DNA of 64,000 nucleotides from Ferruginibacter sp. (GTDB taxonomy: Bacteria > Bacteroidota > Bacteroidia > Chitinophagales > Chitinophagaceae), in assembly GCA_025963635.1 (NCBI GenBank), contig JAOQAK010000075.1, positions 181,962 through 245,961 on the forward strand, given 5' to 3'. The translations under genes were made by a program, and so were the position numbers. Position 1 is the first letter of the stretch, and each line of letters opens with the position of its first letter. Shown here in pieces: positions 58,643-64,000 of this stretch. The notes below the pieces were generated by a model. The model was not told the DNA's origin. It did no database searches and saw only the letters and a program-made list of their open reading frames with translations.

Positions 58643-59215
58643 ATGATTCCATTTTCCAACGATATAGAACAGTGTCTTATCACCTTAAGCAATGGAGGGA
58701 TAATTCTTTACCCAACAGATACCATTTGGGGAATCGGATGCGATGCAACCAGTGCCACCGCAGTGGAAAAAGTTTATGCGCTAAAGAAAAGATCAACCAG
58801 TAAAAATATGATCATTTTGCTGGCCGAAGAAAAGGATATCCTCACTCATGTTACACAACCTGAGCTACAAATTTTTGATTATATAAAAGGTGTTTCAAAA
58901 CCTACTACCGTGATTTATGAAGGCGCTACCGGGTTGGCCGAAAACCTTATTAGCGAAGATGGCACTATTGCTATCCGTATTGTCAGCGACGCGTTTTGCA
59001 GGCTGCTGATAAAACGTTTCGGCAAACCGCTTGTATCTACCTCTGCTAACATCTCCGGTTATCCGCCACCGGCAATTTTCAATGATATTGACATTACAAT
59101 AAAAAACGGTGTTGACTATATCGTTCAACACCGCCAGGATGATGTATTGATTGCTGCTCCATCCGCAATCGTCAGGTGGAATAAAAATGGTATTCCCACC
59201 ATCATACGTAAATAA
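58643..59215 (+). CDS. Sua5/YciO/YrdC family protein (threonylcarbamoyl-AMP synthase-like)
   Basis: GGIILYPTDTIWGIGCDATSATAVEKVYALKKRSTSKNMIIL; KPLVSTSANISGYPPP. Confidence 0.92.
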   Translation: MIPFSNDIEQCLITLSNGGIILYPTDTIWGIGCDATSATAVEKVYALKKRSTSKNMIILLAEEKDILTHVTQPELQIFDYIKGVSKPTTVIYEGATGLAENLISEDGTIAIRIVSDAFCRLLIKRFGKPLVSTSANISGYPPPAIFNDIDITIKNGVDYIVQHRQDDVLIAAPSAIVRWNKNGIPTIIRK

Positions 59216-59217
59216 TT

Positions 59218-59802
59218 TTATAGTATCGCCAATCCAACACCTAGCTGGAAACTTTGGCTCTTCCACTTGTCCTGTTTATCAATATCATTCAGGTTACTTA
59301 AACCCAATGCATAACGGCCATAGACCCGGATGCTGGAGAATTTCAGTTGCACACCACCCACCATGCTAAAGTCACCCTTCTTAAATGCATCCTTGCCATT
59401 CTGCAACAATTTTTCATTTTGATTCATTAAAATTCCGAACTGTGGTCCGAGCTGAAGAGAGAGAATACTCGAAGGCTTATAATTCAGGAGAATCGGAATA
59501 CTTAAATAATTCAGTTTGATGTTTGTGCTTAGGTTGTTCAGCTGGTATATATCTCTGAAATGAGAAGAAGTATCTTGTTTGAACTCGTTAAATACAACTT
59601 CCGGCTGAACAGAAAACTTTTCACTTAACCCGATTTCAGCAAATCCGCCAAGATGGTATCCGAAACTAAATTCATCTTTAAAAGATTTACCGGTTAATTT
59701 ATTAATGTTTGCACCGCCTTTGATACCAAGGTGAAAACTTTGAGCGTTTGCCGCTGAAAAGATCAGCACAAAAACAACAAGGGTTAAGAGTTTCGCTTTC
59801 AT
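59218..59802 (-). CDS. Outer-membrane beta-barrel (porin family) protein
   Basis: Signal peptide; FHLGIKGGANINKLTGKSFKDEFSFGYHLGGFAEIGLSEKFSVQPEVVFNEF; LNYLSIPILLNYKPSSILSLQLGPQFGILM. Confidence 0.88.
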   Translation of the reverse strand: MKAKLLTLVVFVLIFSAANAQSFHLGIKGGANINKLTGKSFKDEFSFGYHLGGFAEIGLSEKFSVQPEVVFNEFKQDTSSHFRDIYQLNNLSTNIKLNYLSIPILLNYKPSSILSLQLGPQFGILMNQNEKLLQNGKDAFKKGDFSMVGGVQLKFSSIRVYGRYALGLSNLNDIDKQDKWKSQSFQLGVGLAIL

Positions 59803-60207
59803 AAATTATGTTTTAGATTTTAGATTACCATTTCAACTTATATGCCAACGAGCCGGAAAAATTTGTAATTATTTGTTAACCAATGTTTACAGCTCTTTTC
59901 ATTCAACCACTAAACGGGTTGTTGCTCTTTCCTAAGCGCCATACAACATTCCTCATGCAAATTACAAAACTGCACGATTCGCCGGTCGATTAAAACCTCG
60001 ACAGTGTCTCTATACTGAAGTGCGCCTGCTCAGCAGCTGATAATAACAGCTTGGGTTATGCGAAAAAGCATAGTACGTCATGGTTTACATTTGTCACCTA
60101 TAGGAGCATGTTATCAAGCATAGACGAAATATCTTCGTAATTACGATCAAATTAAATCAATACGGAATTTAATCCCTGTTTAATTATGTCATATGGCTAA
60201 AAACCTT

Positions 60208-60215
60208 TACTTTTG
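60208..60215 (+). promoter_or_regulatory. Possible Bacteroidota -7 box (TAnnTTTG) upstream of the helicase gene
   Basis: TACTTTTG ~140 nt before the ATG; no convincing -33 element seen. Confidence 0.3.
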
Positions 60216-60355
60216 CAAATTATTTATAACGAGTATTGCATGAAGTGCCCAAAAGGCTGTTGAATATAGTATTTACTTTTTGATTTTTTATTGAGGAATT
60301 AAGTAGCGCGACAACAGAAAATAGCATATCATGTAAACACAAAAAAAACTTTTAC

Positions 60356-62098
60356 ATGAATGCATTTGAAGCTTTAGGCTTAAACGAACAATTAGTACAG
60401 GCAGTTACAGAAATGGGTTTTGAAACCCCTACTCCCATCCAGGAAAAAGCTATCCCCGTTTTATTATCAGGAACAACAGATTTTGTAGGTTTGGCACAAA
60501 CCGGCACAGGTAAAACCGCAGCTTTTGGCCTGCCATTGCTACACCTGATCGATACCGCTCAAAAACACCCGCAGGCACTAATTGTATGTCCTACGAGAGA
60601 ATTATGTATCCAGATCTGCAATGACCTGATGCATTTCAAAAAGCACGTAAAGGGACTGAGTGTAGAACCTGTATACGGCGGTGCTTCTATTGTGATGCAG
60701 ATAAGGGAATTAAAAAGAGGCGTGCAAATAGTAGTGGCAACGCCGGGAAGATTGATCGACCTGATAGAAAGAAAAGCCATCGATCTGCAAAAAGTGAAAT
60801 ATGTAGTATTGGATGAAGCAGATGAAATGTTGAACATGGGCTTCAGGGATGATATTGATTTTGTTTTAAAAAATACCATCTTAAGAGAAAGCATCTGGCT
60901 GTTTAGCGCCACCATGCCTACCGCTGTTAAAGCGATCTCAAAAAACTTTATGACTAACCCGATCGAGGTTACCATGGGCAAAAAAAATACTGCCAATGTA
61001 AACATCGATCATCAATATTTTATTACACCTGCCCACAGCCGTTATGACACATTAAAACGCCTGGTAGATTTTAACCCGGGTATGTACGGCCTGATCTTCA
61101 CCCGTACAAAAGCAGATGCACAGGAAGTTGCTGAACGCCTTGTTAAGGAAGGATATGATATTGAAGCGCTTCATGGTGATTTAACCCAGCAGCAAAGAGA
61201 TAAGGTAATGGGCCGTTTCCGTTCAAAAAGCATTCAATTATTGATTGCCACAGATGTTGCTGCAAGAGGTATCGATGTTGACGGAATTACACATGTAATC
61301 AATTACGAATTGCCAGATGATATCGAAGTATATACCCATCGTAGTGGTCGTACTGCAAGAGCAGGCAAAAGCGGAATTTGCATCACCATTTGCCATAGCA
61401 GGGAAGCTTACAAAATCAGGTCGATCGAAAAAATGGTTAACGCCCAATTTCACCGCCTGGATATACCAAGTGGCAAAGATGTTTGCCGCAAACAATTTTT
61501 CCACTTTATGGATAAATTAATGGACGCAGACATTTCCAATGGCGAATACGAAACGTATATGCCCGATCTGCAAAAGAAATTTGAAGAAATTAGCAAGGAA
61601 GAAGTTTTAAAAAGAGTAGCCGCTTTGGAATTCAACCATTTTTTAAAGTATTATCAGCATTCAGATGATCTTAATGCTAAAACAGATTCAAGAGAAAGAA
61701 GGGAATATAGCTCAAGAGATAGCAGCAACAACGGAGAAAGAGGTGAACGCACCAGCTTTAGCAGATCAGATAACGGTTATAGCAGGTTATTCATCAACCT
61801 TGGTACCAAAGATGGTTTTTATAAAGCCAGCTTTTTACAGTTTATCCTTGACGAAAGCAATTTAAATAAGGAAGTATTGGGTAAGATCGATATCCGTGAA
61901 ATGAATGCATGGGTGGAAATTGATAAAGCAGCAGCTCCTGCAATGATCAAAAGCATGGATGGCAAAAAGTACAATGGCCGCCTGGTAAGAATGAATGAAG
62001 CAGATGGCGGGTTTAAACGCCCCACCGATGAAGGAAGAAGCGACAGGAGTGAGAGAACAGAAGGCAGAAAGAGAATTCCAATGAGAGAGAAAAGATAA
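60356..62098 (+). CDS. DEAD-box RNA helicase with DbpA-like C-terminal RNA-binding domain
   Basis: PTPIQEKAIPVLLSG, AQTGTGKTAAF, VLDEADEMLNMGF, SATMP, ATDVAARGIDVDGITHVINYELPDD, HRSGRTARAG. Confidence 0.95.
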   Translation: MNAFEALGLNEQLVQAVTEMGFETPTPIQEKAIPVLLSGTTDFVGLAQTGTGKTAAFGLPLLHLIDTAQKHPQALIVCPTRELCIQICNDLMHFKKHVKGLSVEPVYGGASIVMQIRELKRGVQIVVATPGRLIDLIERKAIDLQKVKYVVLDEADEMLNMGFRDDIDFVLKNTILRESIWLFSATMPTAVKAISKNFMTNPIEVTMGKKNTANVNIDHQYFITPAHSRYDTLKRLVDFNPGMYGLIFTRTKADAQEVAERLVKEGYDIEALHGDLTQQQRDKVMGRFRSKSIQLLIATDVAARGIDVDGITHVINYELPDDIEVYTHRSGRTARAGKSGICITICHSREAYKIRSIEKMVNAQFHRLDIPSGKDVCRKQFFHFMDKLMDADISNGEYETYMPDLQKKFEEISKEEVLKRVAALEFNHFLKYYQHSDDLNAKTDSRERREYSSRDSSNNGERGERTSFSRSDNGYSRLFINLGTKDGFYKASFLQFILDESNLNKEVLGKIDIREMNAWVEIDKAAAPAMIKSMDGKKYNGRLVRMNEADGGFKRPTDEGRSDRSERTEGRKRIPMREKR

Positions 62099-62115
62099 AT
62101 GAGCTTATAAAAAAT

Positions 62116-62144
62116 AAAAATGCCGGAAAATTTCCGGCATTTTT
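62116..62144. terminator. Bidirectional intrinsic terminator between convergent genes
   Basis: aaaaatgccggaaa-a-tttccggcattttt, perfect palindrome with A/T tails. Confidence 0.88.
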
Positions 62145-62345
62145 TATGAAATGGAGTTATCAAGTAACTATAGAACGCGAGGCCATTAAAACTAAAGGAA
62201 AATGCCTGAGTTTCAAATTTGAAAATGAGAAAATTCGAAAATGGCTCAATGGCAGCATTGTGCACCTCATTAGATAATGAGGCAACTTGATTGTAGTTTT
62301 TCTCCTTTTAACCGTTCCCTAACTCCTACCAGCTCGACTGCCTTA

Positions 62346-63596
62346 CTACACTAGTTCTATCACGGTAATTTCAGGCAATATTCCTACCCTGCCCGGGTAT
62401 CCTATAAAACCAAATCCGCGGTTTACATATAATTTTTGTTTCAGGTTCTCATATAGTCCTGCCCACTCTTTATATACGTATTGTACAGGGCTCCATTTAA
62501 AACCCGGGATCTCAACACCAAACTGCATTCCATGCGTATGCCCGCTCAGCATCAGGTCCACATCAGCATACCTGGTTCTCACTTCTGCATCCCAATGGCT
62601 TGGATCATGACTCATTAATATTTTGAATGGGTATTTTTCCGTACCGGGATGAGCAAGATCCATCCGGCCGTGCTTGGGGAAATTTGCTTTTGCACTCCAG
62701 TTCTCAATGCCCAGCAGTGCAATCTGGTCACCATTTTTTTCTAACACAACATGTTCGTTCATTAACAATCTCCAGCCCAAATGTGCATGTACTTTTTTCA
62801 GATTTTCGAGGTTCTGCACTTTACTGATTCCTTCTGAAGGCCATTTTACATAATCGCCATAATCGTGGTTACCTAAGGTGGAAAATACGCCCATCGGGGC
62901 TTTCAACCTGTTAAAAACATCCAGGTAATTATCCATCTCAGTGGCCTTATCGTTTACAAGATCGCCGGTAAACAAGATAATGTCTGCATTCTCCTTTAAT
63001 ATCTCTTCCACACCATGACTAACGGCTTTTTTATCCATAAAACTACCGCTATGGATATCACTGATATGCAATATTTTCAAGCCTTTGAATCCCTTCGGCA
63101 AATTATCAAAAGACAATTGTATCCTCTTTATATCATATTTGTATTTATTACTAAACCCATAAATAAGACTACCAAATAAAGTGCTCCCAACCGCCAAACC
63201 AAACCAGCTTAAAAAAACAGAACGGGTAATTCCTGTGTCATTCATTGCATCCCCTTCGGTATGATTGTACATCAGCTTACCCGCAGTCCATTGTATTCCT
63301 CGCCGCAGATCATCTACCAAAATAAAAATCACTGTCGTAAGCTTTGCCAGGAATAAGCCAATGACGATTGCGAATAGATAAGTTCTCACTTTACGCGGCA
63401 AAAAATGCTGGTCGGTGAGCACAAAAACTAAAAACCCGATTACTGCCAAAGCGGAAAGTGTCCAATAGATACTGTAAATAATTGTCCTGGTTTTGGGCGA
63501 TGCAGACTGGCTAACAGCCTTGATTGCCTGGAAAACATAAGTGTCCAGCAGCAACATGACCACTACAAATATAAAAGCACCAGCAGGTGAACGCAT
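62346..63596 (-). CDS. Membrane-anchored metallophosphoesterase
   Basis: N-terminal TMs; KILHISDIHSGSF, LFTGDLVNDKATE, STLGNHDYGDYVKW, LMSHDPSHWDAE, LMLSGHTHGMQFGV. Confidence 0.93.
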   Translation of the reverse strand: MRSPAGAFIFVVVMLLLDTYVFQAIKAVSQSASPKTRTIIYSIYWTLSALAVIGFLVFVLTDQHFLPRKVRTYLFAIVIGLFLAKLTTVIFILVDDLRRGIQWTAGKLMYNHTEGDAMNDTGITRSVFLSWFGLAVGSTLFGSLIYGFSNKYKYDIKRIQLSFDNLPKGFKGLKILHISDIHSGSFMDKKAVSHGVEEILKENADIILFTGDLVNDKATEMDNYLDVFNRLKAPMGVFSTLGNHDYGDYVKWPSEGISKVQNLENLKKVHAHLGWRLLMNEHVVLEKNGDQIALLGIENWSAKANFPKHGRMDLAHPGTEKYPFKILMSHDPSHWDAEVRTRYADVDLMLSGHTHGMQFGVEIPGFKWSPVQYVYKEWAGLYENLKQKLYVNRGFGFIGYPGRVGILPEITVIELV

Positions 63597-63731
63597 AAAT
63601 ATCTATTAAATGATTTATTAAAGTAATTACAATGGTAAATGCCAATATTGCGTAGTCAAGGATAACATTTACAAATAAATATAAAGCCCATAAAAGCTAG
63701 GACGAATTTAAACATCCAATATTTTAAACGC

Positions 63732-64000
63732 CTAATTTCCGCCGCCGGTCCATTTTATAAACTCATCCAATTGCTGGTTGATTGCCTTCAAAGTACTCTC
63801 ATCTGTAATATGCCCTTCTGTATCCATCAGCTTGTCGACGGAAGAAATAGGTAACTGGTTCGGATGAACCATCACTTTTACATAATTTAAAACGCTTGCC
63901 AAATGATCCATTCCTCTCAAATTGCCGGCTCTTCCGGTTGACACGCCCGTAAGCATGGCTTTTTTGTGCCACCACAAGGCGTGCGTTTTGCCGGTATCGA
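63732..64000 (-). CDS. NAD(P)H-dependent FMN reductase-like protein, C-terminal part, truncated by window edge
   Basis: Open to the edge (DTGKTHALWWHKKAMLTGVSTGRAGNLRGMDHLASVLNYVKVMVHPNQLPIS...). Confidence 0.75.
   Translation of the reverse strand, partial: DTGKTHALWWHKKAMLTGVSTGRAGNLRGMDHLASVLNYVKVMVHPNQLPISSVDKLMDTEGHITDESTLKAINQQLDEFIKWTGGGN

Noticed and set aside
1-64000. Prophage, integron, IS element or classical defence island
   Set aside because: No integrase, transposase, capsid, terminase, restriction or Cas proteins were recognised in any translated ORF.

Overview
64 kb of Bacteroidota chromosome; a Chitinophagaceae-like origin is inferred from gene content. Recognisable content, left to right: an edge-truncated outer-membrane protein N-terminus; a gluzincin-like/TolB-propeller surface protein; DinB and HMBD small proteins; a HipA-like kinase + DUF3037 pair; glgB; a polysaccharide utilisation locus (GH13, an uncharacterised secreted hydrolase-like protein, MFS, GH130, SusD, SusC, hybrid two-component regulator); GTP-dependent PEPCK; an AspT/YidE-type transporter; a split ThrE exporter; a 1.65 kaa T9SS-secreted subtilase-like protein with an internal KSLLN peptide-repeat block; a sensor kinase/sensor kinase/receiver/receiver-cyclase cluster; an esterase; a cysteine-free Fpg/Nei glycosylase; a second class III cyclase with TPRs; tRNA-Leu(CAG); dapD; two glycosyltransferases; a Sua5/YrdC protein; a DEAD-box helicase; a metallophosphoesterase; and an edge-truncated FMN reductase. 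No prophage, transposase, CRISPR or rRNA was seen. Most notable: (i) the KSLLN repeats, conserved as peptide but strongly diverged in codons; (ii) three decayed genes (Pr6Pr, alpha-2-macroglobulin-like, GH3) that appear to keep both ends but lack the middle; (iii) a cluster of palindromic REP-like elements inside the PUL; (iv) two different nucleotide-cyclase signalling proteins within 10 kb. All family calls come from reading the translations by eye. No database searches were run.
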